NCBI RefSeq assembly: GCF_947488185.1
Contig: NZ_CANKYM010000001.1
Location: 124,001 to 188,000, forward strand
Source: an uncultured Roseobacter sp.
Lineage (GTDB): Bacteria; Pseudomonadota; Alphaproteobacteria; Rhodobacterales; Rhodobacteraceae
Length of the DNA stretch: 64,000 bases
Reading direction: 5' to 3'
Numbering within the stretch: the first letter of the stretch is position 1; every line of letters begins with the position of its first letter. A program made the translations under genes and the position numbers. This document shows, piece after piece, positions 16,712 to 24,393 of the stretch. The notes beneath the pieces were generated by a model. That model was given only the letters and a program-made list of their open reading frames with translations, was not told where the DNA came from and searched no databases.

Positions 16712-17392
16712 TTAACCGAATTCCCATAGCTTTTGAAGAATGTCTCTGACCACGGCTTGCGAGATATCTAGCGTCGGAAGTGCCAATAGGAAAATTCCGG
16801 CGACGCCCAAGCTTAGTGATACGAAGCGCGCCAAACGGAATGTATGCATCTCACCGGTCCACCATTCTCGCGAAAGGTAACTGATGTAGTCGCCATGCTT
16901 GTTGAACATGAAAGTTCGCACATCGAGCCGGTAACCTGAAACCAGCGGCTTCTTGTTCCTGAACTTGTCGTGCACTTTCCAGAACAAACGCAATCTCGGC
17001 TTCCAATGATCGGAAAACACTTGTTCTTCCATGCTGGCAAGCTCATGGACGCTATAGCGTTCACCGACACTAGCGGCAAACTCCATGTCTCCCTTGGCCA
17101 GGTCCAAAACCCAAGGACGAAAAATCCTGAAAATTAAATTGGATATCAGCAATAGTAGGCTACCGAAGAAAACTAGTCTCATCTTGTCTAAGCCGCTCAA
17201 GTAAAAAGGTGTTTTCGCATTCGGTTCGACACCAGCAATCATCCGAAATGAAGCTATTTCCGCAATTTGGTCGTTAAATAGGATGATGTAACCAATGATT
17301 GGCACCAATGCGACGACCCGCGTCAAGTCATTGTTGGCAACTCTTTCGACAGACTGCCATTGGGTGAACTTCCAATCCGAGTAAAACTTCAT
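16712..17392 (-). CDS. Integral membrane protein, unknown
   Basis: A 226-aa protein with three hydrophobic segments (around residues 27-42, 71-90 and 188-208) and a central soluble domain. No family is recognised. The domain layout (two N-terminal helices, cytoplasmic domain, one C-terminal helix) resembles many island-encoded membrane proteins without known function. It is divergent from the PD-(D/E)XK-like gene at 17551. Confidence 0.6.
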   Translation of the reverse strand: MKFYSDWKFTQWQSVERVANNDLTRVVALVPIIGYIILFNDQIAEIASFRMIAGVEPNAKTPFYLSGLDKMRLVFFGSLLLLISNLIFRIFRPWVLDLAKGDMEFAASVGERYSVHELASMEEQVFSDHWKPRLRLFWKVHDKFRNKKPLVSGYRLDVRTFMFNKHGDYISYLSREWWTGEMHTFRLARFVSLSLGVAGIFLLALPTLDISQAVVRDILQKLWEFG

Positions 17393-17550
17393 TGAATTGC
17401 GCTACTCCTATCAGAGCGTGGTCCATCAAGCACACTAGAGGCCGTTCCCCTATTCGTTCTGAGAACGGTACTTCATTGAAAACTTGACGGAAAGCTGCTG
17501 GAGCTGTCTATTTGAGACATTGTATGCAATTTCAAGTTGTAGGCATGTAG

Positions 17551-18093
17551 ATGACTGAGAAGCTGCCAGTTTACCTGGCTCAAGGCGAAGCCGCGCGTTT
17601 GTTCCCCGTTCTCTCAACCACATCAAAGGAAGGTCGCACAACGTCCATTGTGCTGGCCTGCATGGTTCAGATTAAAGAGTTGGGAGCCGCGTTGCTCCAA
17701 TCAGTAGGCCAGAAGCGCGGGAAACGGGCACAGTTACATGCGTTCACTGAGGTTGTGTTCAAGAACCAATCCAAGACAATCAAGGATCGGCCCGACGGCT
17801 TGATTGTCCTGAAGGTCGGCTCCCGCGAGTGGAAGGCTCTTGTGGAAACCAAAGTTGGGAACAACACCCTCGATGCTGAGCAAATTGAAAGATGCCGTGC
17901 TCTTGCCAAAGAGAACGGCGTCGATTGCGTCATCACGATATCCAATCAATTCGCGACTAAGCCGACCGCGCATCCTGTTGAGGAAGTCAGGAAGAGCAGA
18001 TCCAAGATTCCCGTTTATCACTGGTCCTGGATGCATGTGGTCACGACTGCGGAGTGGCTGATCAGCAATGAGCAGGTCGAGGATAGCGGTTAG
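17551..18093 (+). CDS. PD-(D/E)XK nuclease-like protein, probably C-terminally truncated
   Basis: A 180-aa protein with a PD-(D/E)XK-like core: KDRPDGLIVLKVG (acidic residue on the first core strand), then WKALVETKVGNN (E-x-K), then DAEQIERCRALAKENGVDCVITISNQF. From memory, homologues of this type are roughly twice this length; the frame ends soon after a conserved HWSWMHVVTTAEWL segment, next to a recombinase remnant, so truncation is likely. A role in DNA cleavage or defence is possible but unproven. Confidence 0.6.
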   Translation: MTEKLPVYLAQGEAARLFPVLSTTSKEGRTTSIVLACMVQIKELGAALLQSVGQKRGKRAQLHAFTEVVFKNQSKTIKDRPDGLIVLKVGSREWKALVETKVGNNTLDAEQIERCRALAKENGVDCVITISNQFATKPTAHPVEEVRKSRSKIPVYHWSWMHVVTTAEWLISNEQVEDSG

Positions 18094-18265
18094 GTCGTAG
18101 ACATGTGGGTTGAAGTTCGCTTTGCCGATTTGGTCTTGTTGCTTTGGGTACCGGAGATACTGGGCATCTGTGAGTGACTTCATATCGCGCAGCGCAGTGT
18201 CCTTGCAGCGGTGAGTGTCTCGGGTCAGTTCGAAGAGGAAGGCGCTCGATTGCGGTCCATGCCGG

Positions 18266-18598
18266 TCAATGTGCGCCATCCATTGCAGCTCTCGGTCCCT
18301 TGGGCAACTCCCGCATCACATGCTTGCCACGCTGTTTCAGGGTCCGCACCGACAAAATGCGTTCTTCGAGCTGGATGGCATCGCCGCGTAGTATCCGGGC
18401 CTCGGATAGCCGGACACCGGTATAGGCCAGGGTGAGAGCAAATGATCGCTGCCGGATCGGTGCCTTAAGCGCTGCGTCGATGAAGCGCGCCAACTCACTC
18501 GCATTGAGATAAATGCCGTTCGTTGCGCTGATTGTACAGGCGCATTTCGTTGATGGGTTGATTTGCCATAGGAACGAGGGACGCCCAACCCTCAACAA
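18266..18598 (-). pseudogene. Tyrosine recombinase (integrase) remnant
   Basis: A minus-strand fragment containing YLNASELARFIDAAL, then RSFALTLAYTGVRLSEARILRGDAIQLEERILSVRTLKQRG, which covers the first catalytic Arg (TGVRLSEA) and the beta-hairpin with the catalytic Lys of phage-type integrases. The HxxR, His/Trp and Tyr boxes are missing: the frame stops soon after MRELPKGPRAA. It is a decayed recombinase, evidence that an integrative element was once here. Confidence 0.7.
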
Positions 18599-18613
18599 TT
18601 TCGTTGCTACACT

Positions 18614-18754
18614 ATTGGCAATTCTGGTTCAGTCAGTGCTTTATCGTTGAAAACCAATGCGTAACGGGCGGCGCGTCTCAATAATTGTTGCCTCAGACTG
18701 GCAAATTTGCGGCCTAAGACGTCGCTAACACATGAAGTGTACAGAATTGCCAAT
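18614..18754. repeat. Short element with 13-bp terminal inverted repeats (MITE-like)
   Basis: ATTGGCAATTCTG at 18614-18626 and its exact reverse complement CAGAATTGCCAAT at 18742-18754 bound 141 bp without a gene. This is the shape of a small non-autonomous element, or of a long hairpin, between the recombinase remnant and the VPLPA-CTERM gene. No target-site duplication was evident. Confidence 0.5.
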
Positions 18755-18808
18755 TTTGTATCAGCCCAAGCCTGGGGATAGGGCGGCCCAAAACATTGGG
18801 AGTACAGA

Positions 18809-19411
18809 GTGAAGGGACTACAAAAACTGATTATGGCGGCAGGAGCCGTGTATTGTTTGACTGCTCCGGCCAGCGCCTTGAAGGTGGGTCTGGGCGACGT
18901 GGTTGATATTGATAGCTGCACCAACGCAGATGCCTGCGTGCTGTCTGGAACACCCATTCGGGATTACTTCAATTTCGGTGACTTCGACCTGTTCTACGCA
19001 ACGTTCAGGGGGACAGCTAGCGAAGTGCTCAATTGGAGTTTGACGCCGCTGGTCGATCTGGAGTTAACCCAATCGATTGGGCTTGATCCGATAGATGCCG
19101 ATGCCGTGAATGGAACAATCAGTTTTCTGCTAACAGCTGGCACAACCACTATTCTGCCTTCGCAGTTTGGCACTGACGACCTCATCACGTTCAACCTGGC
19201 AAATCGGGGGGTTGATGCTGTCAGTGACGCCGGAAGCTACTTTGCCGAGAGTGGCTTCGCTTTCGATCCAGTCACCGGCTCATTCGGTGTACCTGAAACC
19301 GGCTCAGGCAGTGGATCGGGCGGCGTCAGCCCGGTGCCTTTACCTGCCTCCGCTTTACTCTTGTTCTCCAGTGTGTTTGCCTTGAGCGCGATACGCCGCA
19401 AGAAAGGATAA
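18809..19411 (+). CDS. VPLPA-CTERM sorting domain protein
   Basis: A 200-aa exported protein. An N-terminal signal peptide (hydrophobic core, APASA before LK) is followed by an Asp/Thr-rich domain and a Gly/Ser linker (GSGSGSGG). It ends with the tripartite sorting signal VPLPASALLLFSSVFALSAIRRKKG (split here: VPLPAS motif, hydrophobic helix, Arg/Lys tail). VPLPA-CTERM proteins are processed at the membrane by an exosortase-type enzyme and are commonly linked to extracellular matrix in Rhodobacteraceae. The exosortase is not in this window. Confidence 0.82.
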   Translation: MKGLQKLIMAAGAVYCLTAPASALKVGLGDVVDIDSCTNADACVLSGTPIRDYFNFGDFDLFYATFRGTASEVLNWSLTPLVDLELTQSIGLDPIDADAVNGTISFLLTAGTTTILPSQFGTDDLITFNLANRGVDAVSDAGSYFAESGFAFDPVTGSFGVPETGSGSGSGGVSPVPLPASALLLFSSVFALSAIRRKKG

Positions 19412-19416
19412 TTTGA

Positions 19417-19812
19417 GTGAGATCTATATTACTACTACCGATTGTTTTGGGCTTAACCGCCTGTATGACCGACGTCCCGCAAGAAACACCCACGGGAAAG
19501 GCAACACCAGTCGCTGCTACAGCGACTAGCCAGACGCCGATTATTCTGGACAACGTTCGAGTGGTGAATTTTTGTCCGGGTGCTTCCGAACAAGTTGTCG
19601 CCTCGTTTACCTTAGCGCAGTGGCAGCGTGGCGTCTCGCTAGCGCAGATGCAGGCTATTTCGCCGGGTTGTCGTTCGAGTGAAGGGGGCGCTATGGTTCG
19701 GCAGAAAAACAAAATTCCAGTTCCGAGCAGTGTCGTCTTATTGACAGCCGACGGCAAGCGCCTGCAAGGAGTTGAAATCGTCAATGGCAGTGTCGGTTGG
19801 TATGGCCCGTAG
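19417..19812 (+). CDS. Lipoprotein, unknown
   Basis: A 131-aa protein with GTG start, preceded by AGAAAGGA. It has a short signal peptide and lipobox LTAC (Cys16), then a Thr/Ala-rich stretch and a small domain with two Cys (FCPG, PGCRS). It lies 5 bp after the VPLPA-CTERM gene and is probably co-transcribed with it. An intrinsic terminator follows at 19855. Confidence 0.65.
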   Translation: MRSILLLPIVLGLTACMTDVPQETPTGKATPVAATATSQTPIILDNVRVVNFCPGASEQVVASFTLAQWQRGVSLAQMQAISPGCRSSEGGAMVRQKNKIPVPSSVVLLTADGKRLQGVEIVNGSVGWYGP

Positions 19813-19854
19813 TGAAGGCATCGAACTTCATTTCTTGAACGTCGATGCCAAAGG

Positions 19855-19883
19855 AAAACCGCCCCGTTGAAGCGGGCGGTTTT
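19855..19883 (+). terminator. Intrinsic terminator after the lipoprotein gene
   Basis: The stem AAAACCGCCC / GGGCGGTTTT ends in a T run and closes the 18809-19812 transcription unit. It is symmetric enough to also serve transcription arriving on the minus strand. Confidence 0.75.
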
Positions 19884-19892
19884 CGATATGGG

Positions 19893-20039
19893 CTAACCCA
19901 TAGCGGCGGCTAACTGATCAGGTGGGCCGAAGATCACTGCTTCAGCCAACGCGACTGCTTCAAACACGATCATGTTTCGTGGCTCGAAGTCGAAGATGCG
20001 ACGCTTTTTCTCGGGCAGGTAGCCCTCGGGCCTTTTCCA
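19893..20039 (-). other. Orphan C-terminal coding fragment
   Basis: A clean 48-codon minus-strand frame (WKRPEGYLPEKKRRIFDF..., ending PPDQLAAAMG, stop at 19893) without a start codon, cut off by a stop just upstream. It looks like the tail of a gene removed by recombination. Its family is not recognised. Confidence 0.3.
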
Positions 20040-20064
20040 CTAGATATAATGATCTGATTTCGAA

Positions 20065-20580
20065 TTACCCCTGAAACTGATAATGTACTCCATCGGCGTG
20101 GCCCTGCTCAGCAGCCCACAGAGCATCTGCGCTGGGACTTCCTCCATATTTTGCTTTCTTCCAGGCCCGCATTGAAAGTTTTAACGAGGCTTCCGGCCAC
20201 CCGTAGGCCGAAAAGAATACGCCCATAAAGTAGTAATTCAAATCCGACCCGGTCAAAGTACGCCCTCTGAACGAGAACAGCTTTTGATTATTTTCAAGAT
20301 CATGAAACTTGCTATCAAATGACCCCACTAGTTCGCTGACATCTGTCAACAATACGAGCCAATCTCTCAACTGGTAGTCCGTGTTTGCTTGCACAAAAAC
20401 TCGCTGCAAAAGGCGTCTCGCTTCAGCACGAATTTCTTCTTCAGTGACGGGTGTTACGACCGGCAATCGTGGGGTGTCCCGGTAACTCACAACCCCATGC
20501 CCCGGCCCACCGCCAGCCAAAGACATGGTAGGCGCAAGCAAAAGCATTGTTAGAATAACATTCCAAATATGCTGTCTCAT
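20065..20580 (-). CDS. Secreted protein, unknown
   Basis: A 171-aa protein with a signal peptide (cleavage near SLA-GGG) and a C-terminal region TLTGSDLNYYFMGVFFSAYGWPEASLKLSMRAWKKA that looks like a compact helical domain, vaguely similar to toxin/peptidase-like domains with N-Y and G-W signatures. No family assignment is safe. It is the last gene of a three-gene minus-strand unit with 4-bp overlaps (21478 to 20065). Confidence 0.55.
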   Translation of the reverse strand: MRQHIWNVILTMLLLAPTMSLAGGGPGHGVVSYRDTPRLPVVTPVTEEEIRAEARRLLQRVFVQANTDYQLRDWLVLLTDVSELVGSFDSKFHDLENNQKLFSFRGRTLTGSDLNYYFMGVFFSAYGWPEASLKLSMRAWKKAKYGGSPSADALWAAEQGHADGVHYQFQG

Positions 20581-21161
20581 TGTTGCCTCCGCAACCCAGC
20601 TAGGTCATTCGTCACCGGTACGACAGATCTGAGTACGCGCCTTCCGTTTACTTCCGCTTCCAAAACAAAAGTGCCTTTGAAAACGCTGAACAGCTCGTTC
20701 ACTATCAACAAAGGCTCTATCGGCGTACTATCCAGTACAACATACTGAAAACGCTCGGTGAATGGCTTATCAGTGGGTTCCGAACCAATTGAATCAGCTG
20801 CGCGAGAATAGGTGTAACTTGTCACTATCCGCGCACCGACCGGAATGTCACTATACAAGACAAATACAACTGATTGAGGACCGTTTTTTGCCTTTAACGA
20901 CTGCGCTTGCTTTCGCTGACCTGCAACGCGTTTTTCGACGCCCTCACGGTTCAGCCTTCCTAAAGCGGATGCCTCTGCCGAAGGTGTGGAATTAGACACG
21001 TAGACAAAATTTGACCGATCTACGACTGACGAGCCTGTTGGATGGGTAGAAGTGGTCGATTGCGTCGTGGTTTGGCAACCAAGTAGCGCCATCTCACACA
21101 TAGCGAACACTAAGACTTTCGCTCTGCTCATCGAGAGTTGCATCTCAGAAAACGCAATCAC
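20577..21161 (-). CDS. Lipoprotein, unknown
   Basis: A 194-aa protein with a lipobox (MALLGC, Cys29 from the 4-bp-overlapping start) and a beta-rich domain (VVFVLYSDIPVGARIVTSYTY, FQYVVLDSTPIEPLL, GTFVLEAEVNGRRVLRS). A later Met (21131) is a possible start. It is the middle gene of a coupled three-gene unit of envelope proteins. Confidence 0.6.
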   Translation of the reverse strand: MIAFSEMQLSMSRAKVLVFAMCEMALLGCQTTTQSTTSTHPTGSSVVDRSNFVYVSNSTPSAEASALGRLNREGVEKRVAGQRKQAQSLKAKNGPQSVVFVLYSDIPVGARIVTSYTYSRAADSIGSEPTDKPFTERFQYVVLDSTPIEPLLIVNELFSVFKGTFVLEAEVNGRRVLRSVVPVTNDLAGLRRQQ

Positions 21162-21478
21162 GCGCCGGTGACAACGTCACAGCGATCATAGTCTGCACAG
21201 AGTATTTCCTCGACCACAGCTTTCTCCCCTTGCGGCGTTGGCAAACCGCCAAACGCTTGCGACTTTCTCATTCTCTGTACAAGGCTCTGTTCAGGAATCG
21301 CGTCAAACGCAGCGACATAATCTCCAGACTGATACAATGCGATCACGGTATCAACACTGGAGCCTCCTTCAGAGCGTTCCAACCCCAGCTCGTCTATTGC
21401 TTCTGCTCTGGAAATACCGTCCGGTGAACCGCAAGCAGCCAGAAACAACATTAATGGCGCGACAAATAGCTTTCTCAT
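21158..21478 (-). CDS. Small lipoprotein, unknown
   Basis: A 106-aa protein with lipobox LAAC (Cys16) followed by GSPDG. The rest is a short helical domain ending with two Cys (CADYDRC). It is the first gene of the three-gene envelope unit and lies just left of the prophage attachment site. Confidence 0.6.
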   Translation of the reverse strand: MRKLFVAPLMLFLAACGSPDGISRAEAIDELGLERSEGGSSVDTVIALYQSGDYVAAFDAIPEQSLVQRMRKSQAFGGLPTPQGEKAVVEEILCADYDRCDVVTGA

Positions 21479-21627
21479 AAATCCCTCCGACTATACGTCG
21501 AAGCTAGTGCGCTTCTGCTGATCGAGTCAATCAAACCAGTGTTTTCGGCGTAGTATCTGACTCTAAATCGATTTCGCTTGGTTAAGCCATCCAAAGAAGA
21601 GCGACTAAAAAGAGACTAAAAACCGAA

Positions 21628-21657
21628 AAAGGCTTAGCGATCTCTCGCTAAGCCTTT
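21628..21657 (-). terminator. Original terminator of the tRNA-Arg gene, now 40 kb away from it
   Basis: A perfect 13-bp stem AAAGGCTTAGCGA / TCGCTAAGCCTTT with loop TCTC. On the minus strand it is followed by TTCGGTTTTTAG. It lies 9 bp beyond attL. Before integration it would have directly followed the CCA end of tRNA-Arg(ACG) on the same strand, so it is very likely that gene's terminator, displaced by the prophage. Confidence 0.75.
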
Positions 21658-21665
21658 GAAATTTT

Positions 21666-21682
21666 TGGCGGACCGAGGAGGA
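21666..21682. repeat. attL, 17-bp direct repeat of the tRNA-Arg 3' end
   Basis: The 17-mer TGGCGGACCGAGGAGGA is identical to 62065-62081, where it is the 3' end (with CCA) of tRNA-Arg(ACG). The copies bound a segment with integrase, repressor and all structural genes. Confidence 0.93.
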
Positions 21683-21835
21683 ACAGCGGTTTCGTTGTTT
21701 TCATTGGGTTTTTGCCGATCCTGAACAAAAAGTCCCCCCATTGAATATCAATGGCTTAGAAGGTGCGCTGTTCAGGACCTCGCAGTCGATCATTGCTAGT
21801 CGTTTGGTGCCTATCCCTCTGGCGGGGGTGGTGTG

Positions 21836-22105
21836 ATGTTTAGACCACCCCCGGAACCCGTGGCTAATCCAAACAATGACTGGGCTGATCTGTACGCGAA
21901 ATGGTTTGAGGACCGCTCACCAGAGTATCGCGAATGGGAAAGGATGCAGGCCCGTGCGCTGGCACTGGAAGAGGCTTTGCGGGATGCCGAGCCATTTGTC
22001 GAAATGGCGCACTCTCTATCCAGAGAGGGTGACGGGAGAAAGCACGTGTTTCGCCTATTGAAGCGTATCCGGGCCGCCCTCACACAAACCAAAGGAGAGA
22101 CGTGA
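21836..22105 (+). CDS. Small prophage protein, unknown
   Basis: An 89-aa hydrophilic protein, mostly helical and charged (EWERMQARALALEEALRDAEPFVEMA). ATG 21836 directly follows an in-frame GTG at 21833; either could start it. It is the first gene inside attL and overlaps the next gene by one base (TGATG). Confidence 0.5.
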   Translation: MFRPPPEPVANPNNDWADLYAKWFEDRSPEYREWERMQARALALEEALRDAEPFVEMAHSLSREGDGRKHVFRLLKRIRAALTQTKGET

Positions 22106-22410
22106 TGCCGTCGATCTCCGAGACACAGTCCATGAAGCTTTACGTACCGGGCGAGTGGAGATGCGCGAAATGCGACTTCCGACTCACAAAGAATTTTCTA
22201 TCCGCATCAACCGGCACTGTTCACGCCGATACCTCAACGCCAGAGAAGTGCCCGAACTGCGACGTTCCGATGTGGCGCGTGAGCTGGGAGGAAGACTGCC
22301 GCGATGCGTGGCATTTTCTAGAGCGTGAAATGGTTCGCACACGGCAGCTTGAAAAGCAACTGCACGACGAAGGCATTCAACCAGATCCACCTTATGAGGG
22401 GTACCGTTGA
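22105..22410 (+). CDS. Small zinc-ribbon-like prophage protein
   Basis: A 101-aa protein with two CxxC pairs (CAKC and CPNC, about 37 residues apart), the pattern of a zinc ribbon that could bind nucleic acid or protein. A strong ribosome site (AAAGGAGAG) lies 5 bp before ATG 22105. Function unknown. Confidence 0.6.
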   Translation: MPSISETQSMKLYVPGEWRCAKCDFRLTKNFLSASTGTVHADTSTPEKCPNCDVPMWRVSWEEDCRDAWHFLEREMVRTRQLEKQLHDEGIQPDPPYEGYR

Positions 22411-22448
22411 TGACCCGCGCCCTTGACCCAGCACCGGCCATGAACGCG

Positions 22449-22670
22449 TCAGTCGGTAAGGTCCGGGTAGTACGCGCCGCACCTGTCATGAACGATATGG
22501 CTGGGCTTGTTGGCCTTCGGGCAATCTTTAGCAATCACGCCCAGAGCTTTTGGCAGCGCGGTGTCACGGCCTACAATCTCGACAAATCGCGCTTTGGGAT
22601 ACTGACCAGCTCGCCCGCACTTGTCACAGCGGATACGCACCGGATTGTGCGGATAGTCCCATGCGCGCAT
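22449..22670 (-). CDS. Small zinc-finger-like prophage protein
   Basis: A 73-aa basic protein with RCDKCGRAGQYPKARF, a DCP motif and HDRCGAYYPDL at the C-terminus, a pattern of small Cys-rich proteins often seen in alphaproteobacterial prophages. It is on the minus strand together with the SRAP gene upstream. Confidence 0.65.
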   Translation of the reverse strand: MRAWDYPHNPVRIRCDKCGRAGQYPKARFVEIVGRDTALPKALGVIAKDCPKANKPSHIVHDRCGAYYPDLTD

Positions 22671-22730
22671 TTTCAGTCTCCCGATTTGGATCGTGAGAAC
22701 ATAAAAAGAACAAGCGCCACTTGTCCAGCG

Positions 22731-23390
22731 TCAGATTTCGGGCTGTTCCCGCATTCCCTCACCCTCGCCGATCAACTGCATGTGATCTGCGGGAATACCG
22801 CTCAAGAGGTCGAACGCGTCGTCAGGGGCACTGTTCAGCCAAGTGTCATAGGTTCCCGGAGCAAGGATCACCGGCATGCGGGTGTGATACTGCGCGGCGA
22901 AACTGTTGGGGCTGGCGGTCATAATGGAATAGACCATTGTGTCCACATCGGTTTCGCCCAGGCGTCCGACCTGGTGCTTCCAGATGCCAGCGAAGGCAAA
23001 GCCCTCGGCGTCTCTGACGTTCGCCCAATGATAAGTCGCGGGGTTTCGACCCGTCGCCTCCGCATAGGACGTGACCGGGACCAGACAGCGGCGGGTCTCG
23101 AAGCTGTCGCGCCACAGCGGCGCAGACCTCACCTTGTCGTCTCGCGTGTTGTTCCACGCCTGCGGCTTAAGCCACTTACCTGTTTTCTTCGACTTGTTTG
23201 GCGTGAGAAAGCCCCACGACGCGCGCACCAAAGAGCGGTCGCCATCGTCCATCAGGACAATCGGCGCTTCGTACTTCGGGAAAATCGCCGCGAGCGGCTC
23301 CATGTTGCCCAGATCAACCCGACCCGGCGCAACGTCAAAGAGGTTCCGCATCGCGTCGATGGGCATGGTGTTTGCGTAGAGATTGCACAT
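22731..23390 (-). CDS. SRAP (SOS response-associated peptidase, YedK/HMCES-like)
   Basis: A 219-aa SRAP domain protein. The family forms a covalent link to abasic sites in single-stranded DNA through Cys2, exposed after Met removal. ATG 23390 gives MCNLY, placing Cys at position 2 as required; an in-frame start three codons upstream would not. Other conserved parts are VRASWGFLTP, the Asn/Arg-containing NNTRDDKVRSAPLWRDSF region, SYAEATG (the family Glu) and YHTRMPVIL (His). A prophage copy may protect phage or host ssDNA during replication or stress. Confidence 0.9.
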   Translation of the reverse strand: MCNLYANTMPIDAMRNLFDVAPGRVDLGNMEPLAAIFPKYEAPIVLMDDGDRSLVRASWGFLTPNKSKKTGKWLKPQAWNNTRDDKVRSAPLWRDSFETRRCLVPVTSYAEATGRNPATYHWANVRDAEGFAFAGIWKHQVGRLGETDVDTMVYSIMTASPNSFAAQYHTRMPVILAPGTYDTWLNSAPDDAFDLLSGIPADHMQLIGEGEGMREQPEI

Positions 23391-23429
23391 GGTGGCCACC
23401 GTAGACCAAAAACCGGGCAGGAGAAAAGC

Positions 23430-23723
23430 TCACCAATCATCCGGCGTCGGTTCCGGTTCCACGGACAGTTCATACCCGTTGGCCTCCGCATAGGCGTGCA
23501 CAGCCTCCCACTGGCGATCAAAGTTCACGTATTCCTCGCGCCTGATCTGCTGCCATGCCTCCAGCACCTCGCCCGGTATTTCTTCGGGCAGCGGCGGCGT
23601 GCAGCCGTGCTTGGTCGCAAAGAAAACGGTTTCCCGCCAATTAATCACCTCATCAGCCAGACGTTCGGCAGAGATGTCCCATTGGCTGCGAAGAAAGAAC
23701 GGGAGGCGCGTGGGGAATTTCAT
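23430..23723 (-). CDS. Hypothetical prophage protein
   Basis: A 97-aa protein (MKFPTRLPFFLRSQWD..., ending EPEPTPDDW), acidic at the C-terminus, with several Trp. The start is ATG 23723; the long upstream extension runs under the divergent gene and is not coding. It shares the minus strand with SRAP (39-bp gap). Not recognised. Confidence 0.5.
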   Translation of the reverse strand: MKFPTRLPFFLRSQWDISAERLADEVINWRETVFFATKHGCTPPLPEEIPGEVLEAWQQIRREEYVNFDRQWEAVHAYAEANGYELSVEPEPTPDDW

Positions 23724-23770
23724 ACCCCCGACTGTAACCCGAAAACTGAATTCAGAGAAGGATCGAACAG

Positions 23771-24373
23771 ATGCTGAATGAACTACGCAAATCGAACCAA
23801 GCCCGCCAGGACGCATGGCCCGGCGGAGAAGAAATCGATCTTGCCTTCCGGGGTTTGGAGCTTGGCGGAGAAGCAGGTGAACTGTTGAACAAGCTGAAAA
23901 AGCTGACCCGACTGGACCGGGGAATTCAGGGGCAGAAAGCCGAGGAGATAGCGGGGCAACGCGGTCATCTTCTTCGGGATATTGCGGAAGAGCTTGCGGA
24001 TGTTGTGATTTGTGCTGACCTGATCGCAATGCATCTAGGCATTGATCTAGCCCCAGAGATCCCAGCCAAGTTTGACAAGACCTCCCGTAAGAACGGAATA
24101 CCCGTCTATTTCGGCGAGCGTTCAACGCTTCACAACCTTGCTGCCGAAGCCATGCCAGACGACGAAAAACGCGGCCTCTACAGCAAGTTCAAAGTCGAGC
24201 GCACGGACGGCAGATCAGCCCCAGGGGAGAAGCACCACGACTGCGAATACTTCGTCTTGGACATGGACCACGACGAGCATGCCCGCGCCGCCATTGAAGC
24301 CTATGTGAAGTCTCTGGAGGACGCCGAGCAATATCCCGGTTTGGCCGCGGATCTCCGCTACCGCTACCTGTAA
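23771..24373 (+). CDS. MazG-like NTP pyrophosphohydrolase domain protein
   Basis: A 200-aa protein. The N-terminal half has the all-alpha MazG signature: FRGLELGGEAGELLNKLKK followed by IAEELADVVICADLIA, giving the E-x2-E and E-x2-D metal ligands. The C-terminal half (KVERTDGRSAPGEKHHDCEYFVLDMDHDEHARAAIEAY) is a separate small domain seen in phage proteins. It probably hydrolyses nucleotides to monophosphates, as housecleaning or to counter alarmone/nucleotide-based host defence (inference). The leader AGGATCGAACAG precedes the ATG. Confidence 0.78.
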   Translation: MLNELRKSNQARQDAWPGGEEIDLAFRGLELGGEAGELLNKLKKLTRLDRGIQGQKAEEIAGQRGHLLRDIAEELADVVICADLIAMHLGIDLAPEIPAKFDKTSRKNGIPVYFGERSTLHNLAAEAMPDDEKRGLYSKFKVERTDGRSAPGEKHHDCEYFVLDMDHDEHARAAIEAYVKSLEDAEQYPGLAADLRYRYL

Positions 24374-24393
24374 CACCTAAGAGGATCGAACGG

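Noticed and set aside
17734..18279. A 181-codon minus-strand frame linking to the recombinase fragment
   Set aside because: Most of it is antisense to the PD-(D/E)XK-like gene, and the rest does not match the missing integrase catalytic boxes.
22407..23777. A 456-codon open frame on the plus strand
   Set aside because: It is antisense to the SRAP gene and the small zinc-finger and hypothetical genes on the minus strand, which have clear family motifs; the frame has no homology and is an effect of GC-rich codon bias.
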